NCBI GenBank assembly: GCA_017519865.1
Contig: JAFWRQ010000020.1
Coordinates: forward strand, 1 to 50,774
Length of the DNA: 50,774 nt
Reading direction: 5' to 3'
Origin: Bacteroidales bacterium
GTDB taxonomy: Bacteria > Bacteroidota > Bacteroidia > Bacteroidales > UBA932
Shown: positions 15,971-23,721 of the stretch, piece after piece
Layout: every line of letters begins with the position of its first letter
Position numbering within the stretch: position 1 is the stretch's first letter
Notes under the pieces: generated by a model
The model's input: only the letters and a program-made list of their open reading frames with translations
What the model was told of the DNA's origin: nothing
Databases searched by the model: none
Program-made: the position numbers and the translations under genes

Positions 15971-17374
15971 ATGAAATCTGAGATCATGATTGTCGGAGGC
16001 GGAGCGTCGGGGTTGATGGCAGCTTACGGCGCTGCCAAATGTCTGGTGGACAGCGGGTCCGATGCCCAGGTCACCATTCTGGAAAAGATGCCGCGTCCCG
16101 GACGCAAAATCATGATTACCGGAAAAGGTCGCTGCAATTTCACCAATGTGAAGGACTGGAATGCCTTCTCCCAGCACATCCGTACCAAGTCTAATTTCGT
16201 CAAGCCGTCATTCTACAATCTCGACAGTGAGGCGACGCTGGATTTCTTTGAGAAGAACGGCATGAAGACCGTCGTCGAGCGTGGCGACAGGGCATTTCCG
16301 GCTTCATACCACGCTTCGGATGTCGTAGACACGCTCGTGCGGGCCTGTGCAGGATACGGAGTGAAGGTCGTGACCGACTGCTCCGTTACCGGCATAGTCC
16401 GCATGCCTGACGGCTTCAAGGTCAATACTGCGGACGGGCTGGAGCATCGCTGCCGTAAGCTCATAATCGCTACGGGCGGTTTGTCGTATCCGGGTACGGG
16501 CTCGACGGGCGACGGCCTGGCGTGGGCCGGGTCCCTCGGCCACAACGTCAAGGCCTGCTTCCCGTCGCTGACCGCCCTTGTCCCGCAGGGATACAAAACC
16601 GGTGAGGTCATTTCGCGCGGGAAAGGTCACATCGACCGCGCTACACCGCTTTCGGAATTCGGCAAGTCCTTGGCAGGCATACAGTTGAAGAATATATCCC
16701 TGGGTGCTGTCATTGATGGTACCATGGTAGAAAGCGATTTCGGAGACGTCGATTTCACGGATGGCGGCATCGAGGGTCCGGTAGGATTCCAGTTAAGCCG
16801 ACGCTGTGTCAAGGCCATTATAAACGGTTCGAAGGTTTCGTTGCGCCTTGACCTCAAGCCTGGCGTTGAGGCCGCGGAGCTGGCCGCGCGCGTGAAGTCC
16901 CTCTGGGACGAAGTCGCGCGCGATCCGCGCAGCCGCGGCAAGGGCGACCGCGAGCGCTGCCGCATCCTGCTCGGAAAACTCATGCCCTGGGAGCTGATCC
17001 CTGCTTTCCTCTCAGCCCATCCGGACATCATTACGGTCAAGCGGAAGGCCGGCGTCAGGGAGACCGGCGGCCGCTACAGCGTCGGCGCCCAGCAGGCTTT
17101 CGTAAGCCTGTCAGGCATAGCCAAGTATTTGAAGGAGTGGGATTTCCCTGTAGATGGTTTCGTGGGCTACGAGCGTTGCGTAGTTACAGCAGGAGGAGTC
17201 GATACCGACGAATTGCTCCCCAAGACGATGGAGTCACGGCTCGTCCCCGGACTCTATTTCTGCGGCGAAGTCATGGATATGGATTCCGACACCGGCGGCT
17301 ACAACCTTCAGACCGCATTCAGCACCGGTTTCCTCGCCGGGCAGTCCGCAGCCAAGGCCCTGCTGACCCAATAG
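15971..17374 (+). CDS. BaiN/HI0933-family flavoprotein
   Basis: NAD(P)/FAD-dependent oxidoreductase, 467 aa. The FAD Rossmann motif GGGASG is at 9-14. The family signature RPGRKIMITGKGRCNFTN follows, then IATGGLSYPGTGSTGDG, and the C-terminal FAD contact GLYFCGEVMDMDSDTGGYNLQ. Family members include BaiN of bile-acid-dehydroxylating clostridia and proteins annotated as aminoacetone oxidase, but most are uncharacterised and the substrate cannot be read from sequence. At 467 aa it is somewhat longer than the usual 400 or so. Its 3' end is followed within 47 bases by SRP RNA. Confidence 0.88.
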   Translation: MKSEIMIVGGGASGLMAAYGAAKCLVDSGSDAQVTILEKMPRPGRKIMITGKGRCNFTNVKDWNAFSQHIRTKSNFVKPSFYNLDSEATLDFFEKNGMKTVVERGDRAFPASYHASDVVDTLVRACAGYGVKVVTDCSVTGIVRMPDGFKVNTADGLEHRCRKLIIATGGLSYPGTGSTGDGLAWAGSLGHNVKACFPSLTALVPQGYKTGEVISRGKGHIDRATPLSEFGKSLAGIQLKNISLGAVIDGTMVESDFGDVDFTDGGIEGPVGFQLSRRCVKAIINGSKVSLRLDLKPGVEAAELAARVKSLWDEVARDPRSRGKGDRERCRILLGKLMPWELIPAFLSAHPDIITVKRKAGVRETGGRYSVGAQQAFVSLSGIAKYLKEWDFPVDGFVGYERCVVTAGGVDTDELLPKTMESRLVPGLYFCGEVMDMDSDTGGYNLQTAFSTGFLAGQSAAKALLTQ

Positions 17375-17384
17375 TATCCGCATT

Positions 17385-17416
17385 TTTGCGAGAAATCCAA
17401 ATAATTGCTATCTTTG
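17385..17416 (+). promoter_or_regulatory. Promoter of SRP RNA
   Basis: TTTG (17385-17388) and TATCTTTG (17409-17416) are separated by 20 bases, close to the Bacteroidota consensus. The RNA would begin within a few bases of 17421. Confidence 0.75.
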
Positions 17417-17420
17417 CATC

Positions 17421-17517
17421 GGGAAAGTCGTACACGACCAGCTCCCTCTGAACTCCCCCAGGGCAGGAATGCAGCAAGGGTAGGAGGTCGTAGCGGTGCG
17501 ATGTACTAAGCTTTCCC
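17421..17517 (+). ncRNA. ffs: Bacterial small signal recognition particle RNA
   Basis: About 97 nt. GGGAAAG at the 5' end pairs with CTTTCCC at the 3' end. The apical S domain shows GCA-GGAA-TGC, a GGAA tetraloop closed by a short stem, flanked by CAGG on the 5' side and AGCAAGGG on the 3' side. This is the Ffh-binding internal loop arrangement. It pairs with Ffh for co-translational membrane targeting. The last stem is directly followed by seven T residues (17518-17524), so the RNA end acts as its own terminator. Confidence 0.92.
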
Positions 17518-17524
17518 TTTTTTT
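17511..17524 (+). terminator. SRP RNA 3' stem plus U-run
   Basis: The closing helix of the SRP RNA ends in CTTTCCC, followed by seven T residues. The U-run ends 9 bases before the ATG of the next gene. Confidence 0.65.
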
Positions 17525-17533
17525 ATTTCCGTC

Positions 17534-18970
17534 ATGAGATTTTTAACCACATTCGCCGTAACGGCATTAGCGGCCATTCTGCTCGCTTCCTGTCACCCTG
17601 CTTCTAACGGATATCCTACAAATCTCAAACCCCGTTTGGTCGTCCTGACCGATATCGGTCCCGCAGATGTCGAGCCCGATGATAATGAGTCGGCCGTACG
17701 CCTGTTGTCCTATGCAGACCGTTTCGAGATCGAGGCCATCTGCACTACCATAGGATGGAACTGCGACCCTTACCCTCCTGAGTGGGCTGAGTATCTCTAT
17801 CGGGTAATTGATGCCTATTCGATTGATGTAGAAAATCTTATGAAGCGTTCAGGGCAGAGCGGATTCCGAAGCCTGGAGGCAGAACGGGGGAGTCAGGAGC
17901 TGGGCTACTGGCCGAGTGCGGAGTATATCCGCGAGCGCTCGGTCCCGGGCAGCCCGCGTGCGGGCATCGGTGTCATCGGGGATGACAACGACTCGCCGGG
18001 CAGCGAACTGCTGATCCGCCTCGCGGACGAGGATGACCCGCGCCCTATCTGGGTTTGTTCCTGGGGTGGAGCGAACACCCTTGCGCAAGCGATCTGGCGC
18101 GTCCGGCAGGAACGCTCTCCCGAGGAACTCAAGGCATTTTTGAGGAAATTCCGTCTCTACACGATTACCGATCAGGATATGCACTTCAGCATGCGCATGG
18201 ACCGTTCCTATAGTTCCCATCAGTGGCTGCGGCGCGAATTCTCCGAAGACCTGATGCTGGTCTGGGACGAGAGCGCATGGCTCAACCAGAACTCCCTGGG
18301 CGTCAGGAACTGGGACAAATATGCCGAGTTGATACAGGGCCTTGGCGAGATGGGCAAAGTCTATCCTCACTATCTCTGGGGCGTTGAAGGGGACACTCCG
18401 AGTTTCCTTAATGTCATGCCTAACGGCCTTAACGACCCCGAGCATCCGGAGCAGGTCGGCTGGGGCGGATGCCATCAATTCGGCATCTCTCCCGATGGTG
18501 AGACCTATGCCTGGACCAATTGGCAGCAGCCTTTGAAAGACCTTTCCAGCAAGTACGAGCACAAATTCTATCCCGACGAGTTCAACGACTTCGCCGCCCG
18601 TATGCAATGGGCGTCAGAAGGCAGGGGCAATGTCAATCCCGAAGTACTTGTCACCGTCAATCCTTCATCCAGACCGGCTCCATCCTCATACAAGCCGGTC
18701 GAACTTAGTGCCAAGGCTGGTTCCACTCTTTCGTTCGACGCTTCCAGGTCATTCGACCCCGACGGCGACGCCCTGCGTTTCGAGTGGTGGTTCCAGGAGT
18801 TTCCTGACGGATCCGTGCTGCCCGAAATATCCTGCGCAGACTCTGCACAGGCCATAGTCGTGATTCCCGATGACGCAGCCGGTCGCCGGTTCCACCTCGT
18901 CTGCGAGGTGCACGACGACGGCCCTTTCTCCCTTGTCTCCTACCGCCGCATCATAATCACCGTCATCTAA
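17534..18970 (+). CDS. DUF1593 nucleoside-hydrolase-like lipoprotein
   Basis: Exported protein, 478 aa. Signal peptide MRFLTTFAVTALAAILLAS with lipobox cysteine C20. The DUF1593 domain (about 30-340) begins VVLTDIGPADVEPDDNES, an Asp-rich metal site like that of nucleoside hydrolases (D40, D49, D50). The C-terminal 110 residues form an Ig-like domain with SRSFDPDGDALRFEWWFQ, typical of the DUF1593 C-terminal module. Family members occur near polysaccharide-degrading genes; here the neighbours give no such hint. The role is likely glycoside or nucleoside cleavage, unproven. The start codon lies 16 bases after the SRP RNA. Confidence 0.88.
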   Translation: MRFLTTFAVTALAAILLASCHPASNGYPTNLKPRLVVLTDIGPADVEPDDNESAVRLLSYADRFEIEAICTTIGWNCDPYPPEWAEYLYRVIDAYSIDVENLMKRSGQSGFRSLEAERGSQELGYWPSAEYIRERSVPGSPRAGIGVIGDDNDSPGSELLIRLADEDDPRPIWVCSWGGANTLAQAIWRVRQERSPEELKAFLRKFRLYTITDQDMHFSMRMDRSYSSHQWLRREFSEDLMLVWDESAWLNQNSLGVRNWDKYAELIQGLGEMGKVYPHYLWGVEGDTPSFLNVMPNGLNDPEHPEQVGWGGCHQFGISPDGETYAWTNWQQPLKDLSSKYEHKFYPDEFNDFAARMQWASEGRGNVNPEVLVTVNPSSRPAPSSYKPVELSAKAGSTLSFDASRSFDPDGDALRFEWWFQEFPDGSVLPEISCADSAQAIVVIPDDAAGRRFHLVCEVHDDGPFSLVSYRRIIITVI

Positions 18971-18971
18971 T

Positions 18972-19040
18972 CATCCTTCGGGAATTTCCCGAAGGATGTG
19001 GTGGTTTTGGGGGCATCCTTCGGGATTTTCCCGAAGGATG
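18972..19040. repeat. Two identical 12-bp palindromes in tandem
   Basis: CATCCTTCGGGA and its exact complement form a hairpin at 18972-18998 (3-base loop) and again at 19014-19040 (3-base loop), 42 bases apart, each followed by TGG. They fill the gap between two convergent genes. The arrangement could serve as a bidirectional transcription stop or be a small REP-like element. No U-run follows, so it is not a textbook terminator. Confidence 0.75.
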
Positions 19041-19054
19041 TGGCATTTGGCGCG

Positions 19055-19642
19055 TTATTCGGAAGAGGGGATGGCGACGGCGGGCCAGCCGAAGTCCTTG
19101 TAGAATTTGACGGGGATCCCGTGGTCACGTACGTAATCGGCAATCGCCCTGGCCCTTGCGTGTTCCCGGACTTCGTCGTTGGACTGGGCATCGAGGAACT
19201 CCTCATAGCGGTCTCCGAAGATCTTGCGGGCAGTGGGCAGATAATCTGAACCGTCACCCACGGCGTCGAACCCTGTCACAATAAAATGTCCGTCGGCATC
19301 TTTCTTAATATGGAATTTTCCCGGGTGGCTGCCTCCGGAAACGGTCTCCAGGGTGTCTTCGTTCCGGTTATAATTGAAAACCCAGAAGTCGCCCCAGACC
19401 TGGATGTCATCGGGATCGCTGTCTTCCACTATGGTATATGAGTAGCACGGGATGGTGAACTCACCGGGAGCATAGTTGCTGCCGATTTCTGTAAGATAGC
19501 TTTCAATGGTGGTGAAGAAATTCTCGACGGGTGCGGTTTCTTCCTCCGGTACGGCAGCCGGCGCGGGCTTGCCGTTCCGGCATCCGGCCGCCAGGCACAT
19601 TACCAGTGCGGCGGATATAAGCAAAAATCCAGTTCTTTTCAT
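19055..19642 (-). CDS. Lipoprotein of unknown function
   Basis: 195 aa. I chose the start at 19642 (MKRTGFLLISAALVMCLAAGC), a lipoprotein signal peptide with lipobox cysteine C21; an upstream in-frame start would bury this signal. The mature part is acidic with short secondary-structure elements: residues 41-61 FFTTIESYLTEIG, then VWGDFWVFNYNRN, FHIKKDADGHFIVTGFD and a helical tail ending FYKDFGWPAVAI. I do not recognise a family. The DGHFIVTGFD motif suggests a single compact domain like small secreted proteins. It stands alone, with its own promoter element at 19670-19677. Confidence 0.8.
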   Translation of the reverse strand: MKRTGFLLISAALVMCLAAGCRNGKPAPAAVPEEETAPVENFFTTIESYLTEIGSNYAPGEFTIPCYSYTIVEDSDPDDIQVWGDFWVFNYNRNEDTLETVSGGSHPGKFHIKKDADGHFIVTGFDAVGDGSDYLPTARKIFGDRYEEFLDAQSNDEVREHARARAIADYVRDHGIPVKFYKDFGWPAVAIPSSE

Positions 19643-19669
19643 ATCTCGTTGCTTTTTTTGTCGCTTCTG

Positions 19670-19677
19670 CAAAGATA
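19670..19677 (-). promoter_or_regulatory. -7 element of the lipoprotein gene
   Basis: TATCTTTG on the minus strand matches TAnnTTTG and lies 28 bases before the ATG at 19642. Confidence 0.55.
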
Positions 19678-19697
19678 GCATAATATGCGGTTTTTCG

Positions 19698-19705
19698 TAT
19701 ATTTG
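19698..19705 (+). promoter_or_regulatory. -7 element of the AlkZ-like gene
   Basis: TATATTTG matches TAnnTTTG and ends 18 bases before the ATG at 19724. This supports the downstream start over one at 19685, which would lie inside the promoter. Confidence 0.55.
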
Positions 19706-19723
19706 TCTTTCCGGACAAATGCC

Positions 19724-20767
19724 ATGAACCCGATTTCCGCCAGACTCCTGAGCCAGCAGCTCATATCCCCTCAGTTCGTTTCGCCCCACGATGCGGTGGA
19801 GTGGATGGGGGCGATGCAGGCCCAGGAATACAGGATGGTCCGATGGGCGGTGGGCATGCGGACGGTAAAGCCTTCGGCAAAAGCGTTCGAAAAGGATTTC
19901 AACGAAGGCAGGATAGTCCGCACGCACCTTTTACGCACTACCTGGCAACTCGTCGCCGGAGAGGACCTGTGCTGGATGCTCGAACTTTGCCGGGACTCGG
20001 CACTACGGGGTCTCCGCGGTTGGATGAAGAGCAACGGCGTCTTTATCACTGACGCGGAGCAAGCCGTTGTCCAGCAGGTGTTTACGGATGTCTTGTCAAA
20101 GAGTCGAAGCGTCCTTAAAAGCGATTTCGCCGTTGCGCTCAAAGACCGCGGCATGGCTATGCCGGACCAGAGGCTCTCGTATCATATCCGCCTCGCGGAG
20201 TATTCGGGGATGCTGTGCAGCGGGGACCTTCTTCCCCTCAAGAAAAGTTATTCCCTGACATCCGAAAAACTGCCGGCCTGCGTGGCCATCCCCCGGGAGG
20301 AAGCCCTGGCCCTCCTGGCCAGGAAGTACTTCCGGAGCCACGGCCCCGCCACCCTCGAGGATTTCTCCTGGTGGAGCGGCCTCGGGCTCATCGAGTGCAA
20401 GAATGGGATGGATGCCCTCGGCGCGGAGCTCGTGAGAGAACGTTGGAAAGGCCTCGAGTTCTTCCTTCATGAAGGCAGCCGTACTCGCGGATTCCGCAGC
20501 GGCTGCGTGCATTTGCTCCCGCCTTACGACGAGTATCTGATAGGTTATAAGAGCCGCCATGTCGCCTTGCATCCCGACCACAGTCACCACGCCCACAACA
20601 ACAGGGGCATATTCTGGCCCGTCATCCTCCTGGACGGCGAAGTGATTGGCAACTGGAGCGCCGCCTCAGGCAAGGTTTCGACAGACCTTTTCCATCCCGG
20701 AGCCTGTTTGGACGAAGGGTCGATTCAGAAAGAGATTGACAGGTATAAAAAGTTTATTCGAGTATGA
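19724..20767 (+). CDS. AlkZ-like winged-helix DNA glycosylase family protein
   Basis: 347 aa member of the winged-helix (HTH_42) family that contains AlkZ, the glycosylase that unhooks DNA interstrand crosslinks in Streptomyces and E. coli YcaQ. The QxQ motif essential for catalysis in AlkZ is present as QAQ at 32-34. RIVRTHLLRTTWQLV is the characteristic helical segment, and PPYDEYLIGYKSR follows in the C-terminal half. Start chosen at 19724 because a promoter -7 element precedes it. Base-excision activity is a reasonable inference. The next gene overlaps by ATGA. Confidence 0.86.
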   Translation: MNPISARLLSQQLISPQFVSPHDAVEWMGAMQAQEYRMVRWAVGMRTVKPSAKAFEKDFNEGRIVRTHLLRTTWQLVAGEDLCWMLELCRDSALRGLRGWMKSNGVFITDAEQAVVQQVFTDVLSKSRSVLKSDFAVALKDRGMAMPDQRLSYHIRLAEYSGMLCSGDLLPLKKSYSLTSEKLPACVAIPREEALALLARKYFRSHGPATLEDFSWWSGLGLIECKNGMDALGAELVRERWKGLEFFLHEGSRTRGFRSGCVHLLPPYDEYLIGYKSRHVALHPDHSHHAHNNRGIFWPVILLDGEVIGNWSAASGKVSTDLFHPGACLDEGSIQKEIDRYKKFIRV

Positions 20768-21249
20768 AACAATTCTTAGGATACTTTCTCGGTTTCGCCA
20801 TCTTCATCGTCGGAATCCCTGTACTGATGTGGGTGGTTTCAGGAATGCCCACCGTTTTTGACATACCGGAAGGCAGGATGTTCATCGGCATCCTTCTCGC
20901 CCTGTCCGGACTGGCTATAAGTATCTGGAGCATAGTCCATATGCGACTCGTTGGAAAGGGCAATCCGTTCGATGCGATGGGGCACGAGGTCGCTCCCAGG
21001 ACCAAGCATCTGATGACGGAAGGACCGTACAGGTTTTCCAGAAATCCCATGCTGTCAGGGACTTATCTTTACTATATCGGCTACGTCGTGGCCTTTTGGA
21101 GCTGGTGGGCGTTGCTTGTGTTCGTGGCTGTGGCGGCGCTGATGTCGCTCCAGGTGCGTTCGGAAGAGAAGCGTCTGGAGGCCGATTTCGGCGAGGAGTA
21201 TCTGGAATACAAGAAACGCACCGGGCGTTTCATCACCTTCAAGCGGTGA
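20764..21249 (+). CDS. ICMT-like integral membrane methyltransferase
   Basis: 161 aa with hydrophobic segments at about residues 5-28, 38-62 and 97-128. The C-terminal family signature is EGPYRFSRNPM (86-96), then EEKRLEADFGEEYLEYKKRTGRF, as in isoprenylcysteine carboxyl methyltransferase and phospholipid methyltransferase relatives. A lipid or small-molecule methyl acceptor is likely but the substrate is unknown. Its ATG overlaps the stop of the AlkZ-like gene as ATGA, so the two are co-translated; no known functional link. Confidence 0.85.
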   Translation: MKQFLGYFLGFAIFIVGIPVLMWVVSGMPTVFDIPEGRMFIGILLALSGLAISIWSIVHMRLVGKGNPFDAMGHEVAPRTKHLMTEGPYRFSRNPMLSGTYLYYIGYVVAFWSWWALLVFVAVAALMSLQVRSEEKRLEADFGEEYLEYKKRTGRFITFKR

Positions 21250-21280
21250 TTTCAGACATTCCCCGACCTGGCTTCCTTCA

Positions 21281-22813
21281 TTACAATTCAGACTCCTTAA
21301 CGACTTCAGTCTGATAGGTATAGAGGTCGGCATCCTTCCAACCGTAATAGCCGATGCCGGCCTTGTCCCGGGCGCAGTGGCCCAGGAACTCTTCTGTGCT
21401 CCAGCCGGTCTCTTCCGCGACCTGCGGGAGGAAGGTGCCATGATTGGCCCCCTTGATCATATAGATTCCGTCCCGGCCGAGTTTGAATTCGTCGATGGAC
21501 TCGATCTTCTTCAGGGGCGAGAGCACGGAGACTTCGATCTCGACCCTTGGCGCTTCTCTCTTGGAGAGGGAGGGGAAGCGCGGATCGTTGAAAGCGGCGC
21601 TGCGCGCCATTTCCCTTATAGTTGCATTCAGGCTGGACTGGGAGGTGAACCGGCCGATACAGCCGCGCAGGCGTCCGTCGAGATAGAGCGTCACGAAGAC
21701 GCCGTATCCCTTGTCTTTCATTATCCCGACGGGCGAGTCGTTGCCGTCGAATTCCAGTCCGAGGACGGAATAAATCGAGGAACGCGCCGCAGCGATCATT
21801 CCGGCCTTCTCTTCGTCTGTGAAGTTGAACAGATGGTCTGGGTTGTCCATTTTGGGCGTGCCTTCCACTCTCGTGAAAACTATGGAGTTGTATCCCACGA
21901 CCCTGTCCTTGTCGCCGTAAGGGGAGTCTCCGGAGTTGCGGTACATAACGTGCTCGGCAGAGAAGCAGTTGCGTCCCTGGCCGTCCATCAAAGAGAGCAG
22001 GACGGCTATGGCGTTGGCGCCGCATGCCGCAGTATCCTGCCCCTTGAAACCCCTTCGACTGATAGACCTTAATGCTTGGAGGAATTCTTCAAGTCCACCG
22101 GAGCTAATCGTCTCTGCAAGAAAGAGGTCGGAAACCTTCGCATCCTCATAGGAAGGGTAGTGGGAGAAGTCCGAACTGATGACGAAAAGATTCTCTTCGG
22201 TGAAGTACGGCTCCAGCGTCTCGGCTATATCCTGGAGCACGCCGAGACGCTCGGTCCCGATCACGATCGGCACGACTGGCGGCACTTCCGCGAAGATCAT
22301 TTGCAGGAAGGGCAGCTGGACCTCGAGGCAATGCTCGTCTTCGTGGGCATCGCTCCTGAAAGTGAATGCGCCGCCTCCCTCCCCGATGAGTTCCTTCCCG
22401 AGGGAAACGTCGATTGGAACATTGCCCAGAGGAGTCTCCGCAAAGGAATAAAGCGTGTCCACGCTCGCGCCGGCAAACCCCACCCTGTGGCTTGGCCCGA
22501 GGAGGAATATCCTCTTGTATGAGTGCCCCCGCGGTATGCGGCTGAAGGCAGAGGCAGCCACTTCGCCGCTGAACACGTACCCCGCGTGGGGTACGATCAC
22601 AGCCTGCGGCGGCAGGCTGCCGTCATCGGAAGGATGCAGCCAATCTCCCAACATCGATCCGATCTCCTTCTCGGAGGATGGATAGAAAGAGCCGGCGACT
22701 GCCGGTCTTCTCACTTTCCGGGCTTCAGGATAACGTGACATGGGTACGGACGAAGATGAAGTGATGAATGCGACAAGCGCAATGATGATTCCAATATGAA
22801 GACGACACGGCAT
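21281..22813 (-). CDS. MEMO1-AMMECR1 fusion (AmmeMemoRadiSam proteins B and A)
   Basis: 510 aa fusion of two families. Residues about 35-310 are MEMO1-like, with PHAGYVFSG (H76), GPSHR (H109) and AACGANAI supplying the expected metal-site residues. Residues about 330-505 are AMMECR1-like, with RGCIGRF, DPRFPSLSKRE and GWKDADLYTYQTE. In many prokaryotes these two proteins occur with a radical SAM enzyme, AmrS. No such gene lies nearby. The N-terminus (1-24) is hydrophobic and may be a membrane anchor; an alternative start at 22741 (MSRYPEARK) would lack it. The reaction of the system is unknown. Confidence 0.9.
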   Translation of the reverse strand: MPCRLHIGIIIALVAFITSSSSVPMSRYPEARKVRRPAVAGSFYPSSEKEIGSMLGDWLHPSDDGSLPPQAVIVPHAGYVFSGEVAASAFSRIPRGHSYKRIFLLGPSHRVGFAGASVDTLYSFAETPLGNVPIDVSLGKELIGEGGGAFTFRSDAHEDEHCLEVQLPFLQMIFAEVPPVVPIVIGTERLGVLQDIAETLEPYFTEENLFVISSDFSHYPSYEDAKVSDLFLAETISSGGLEEFLQALRSISRRGFKGQDTAACGANAIAVLLSLMDGQGRNCFSAEHVMYRNSGDSPYGDKDRVVGYNSIVFTRVEGTPKMDNPDHLFNFTDEEKAGMIAAARSSIYSVLGLEFDGNDSPVGIMKDKGYGVFVTLYLDGRLRGCIGRFTSQSSLNATIREMARSAAFNDPRFPSLSKREAPRVEIEVSVLSPLKKIESIDEFKLGRDGIYMIKGANHGTFLPQVAEETGWSTEEFLGHCARDKAGIGYYGWKDADLYTYQTEVVKESEL

Positions 22814-22817
22814 CTGT

Positions 22818-23006
22818 TTATGATTCTGCGAATCGTTTCAATGCCTGCTCGTCCAGACGTTGGACAGTCCAGTCGGACAGGGGAGCGGCGCCGATGGCAC
22901 GATAGACCGACAGGGCGGAACGTTCCACGAAAAGGGAATGATGGATGAAGTCCAGTACGAGACCTGCTTCCTCTGGCCTGGCAGGTCGTATGGTGAAAGA
23001 TTTCAT
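22818..23006 (-). pseudogene. Internally deleted GNAT acetyltransferase remnant
   Basis: A 62-codon frame that joins the beginning of a GNAT protein (FTIRPARPEEAGLVLDFI) to the extreme end of one (ALSVYRAIGAAPLSDWTVQR then LDEQALKRFA). About 100 residues, including the acetyl-CoA-binding loop, that normally lie between are missing, so it cannot have activity. The reading frame is kept and both ends are well conserved, which suggests a recent in-frame deletion. It lies between alaX and the MEMO1 fusion in the same direction, with gaps of 14 and 4 bases. Confidence 0.75.
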
Positions 23007-23020
23007 TGCTTAGAGGTATT

Positions 23021-23494
23021 TTAGGAAGTTGTATGAACGACCTTCCATCTGACGCGCCAGCGGCCGTTCTCGAAGTCGTGGCTGAGGATCTTGAACGTGC
23101 CGATTTCCGATGTGTTCTTCACGTGGGCACCGGCGCAGGCACAGGCGTCATAATCGCCCACTCGGACAATCCTGAGCATCTCTGAGACATCTTCAGGCAA
23201 CTTGCTCAGGTCAACGATAGACGCTGCATCTGCCTTGTGGAGATACTCGACCGTGACATCCAGATTACGTGCGATGACCTCGTTGACGGCAGCCTCGATG
23301 GCAGCTATCTGCTCATCGGTGGGGGAGGCATCGAGTTCGTAGTCGCACTTGGATTTCTTGCGCTCGATATGTGCGTTGCGCGAGCGCGGGCAGCCGAACA
23401 TCCTGACCATCGTCGCATTCAAGATATGCTCCGCTGTGTGCATCGGAGGATACTCCTCCTTGTTGTGGGCATTGATAATCGGTTCGTCTTCCAT
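23021..23494 (-). CDS. Alanyl-tRNA editing protein, AlaX-like
   Basis: 157 aa. Corresponds to the second additional domain shared by alanyl- and threonyl-tRNA synthetases, which removes serine or glycine mischarged onto tRNA-Ala. The zinc-site HxxxH is HTAEH (19-23) and the second half is DYDACACAGAHVKNTSEIGTF. RNAHIERKKSKCDYEL is typical of the family. Full-length start at 23494 (MEDEPIINAHNKEEYPP); an internal ATG at residue 18 would remove a conserved stretch. Heads a minus-strand group with the GNAT remnant and the MEMO1 fusion. Confidence 0.88.
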   Translation of the reverse strand: MEDEPIINAHNKEEYPPMHTAEHILNATMVRMFGCPRSRNAHIERKKSKCDYELDASPTDEQIAAIEAAVNEVIARNLDVTVEYLHKADAASIVDLSKLPEDVSEMLRIVRVGDYDACACAGAHVKNTSEIGTFKILSHDFENGRWRVRWKVVHTTS

Positions 23495-23505
23495 TCTTTA
23501 TCTTT

Positions 23506-23577
23506 TTATGGTGCAACCCGCGAGTAATCCTTCAACTTGCATACGGAAAACTCCTCTGTCAGAACGAGCAACTCCAT
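23506..23577 (-). pseudogene. 23-codon N-terminal remnant of an ACT-domain protein
   Basis: A short frame beginning MELLVLTEEFSVCKL and ending in a stop after SRVAP. The sequence resembles the first strand of small ACT_7/COG3603 ACT-domain proteins, which start with a similar LxxxFxVCRL stretch; the rest of such a protein is absent. Lies directly upstream of alaX in the promoter-proximal leader. It could instead be a functional leader peptide, but the family resemblance favours a deletion relic. Assignment is tentative. Confidence 0.45.
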
Positions 23578-23601
23578 GGTGTCGTATTATTATGCCTACT
23601 A

Positions 23602-23609
23602 CAAAAATA
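23602..23609 (-). promoter_or_regulatory. -7 element of the alaX group
   Basis: TATTTTTG on the minus strand matches TAnnTTTG. Transcription would start near 23595, running through the 23-codon frame and into alaX. Confidence 0.5.
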
Positions 23610-23648
23610 GCAAACTAATTCAAAAATGAAAACTGTATTATTAATCTT

Positions 23649-23690
23649 GCCACGGAATGAATGCAGGGGTTTTTGCAATCATTCTGTGGC
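23649..23690 (-). terminator. Inverted repeat downstream of hut operon
   Basis: 17-base arms (23649-23665 and 23674-23690) match at 15 positions around an 8-base loop. It lies about 30 bases past the hutI stop on the minus strand. No good U-run follows, so it may be a weak or Rho-assisted terminator, or an mRNA-end stabilising hairpin. Nothing else is visible between hutI and the alaX promoter. Confidence 0.5.
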
Positions 23691-23721
23691 TGGGAAGGTC
23701 TGGATTCTGCGGCTGGGGGGA

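Noticed and set aside
18972-19040. CRISPR-like repeat-spacer unit
   Set aside because: Only two palindromic copies with one 15-base gap and no cas genes; not a CRISPR array.
22076-22522. Plus-strand open frame opposite the MEMO1 domain
   Set aside because: No family signal, and the minus-strand protein has intact metal-site motifs.
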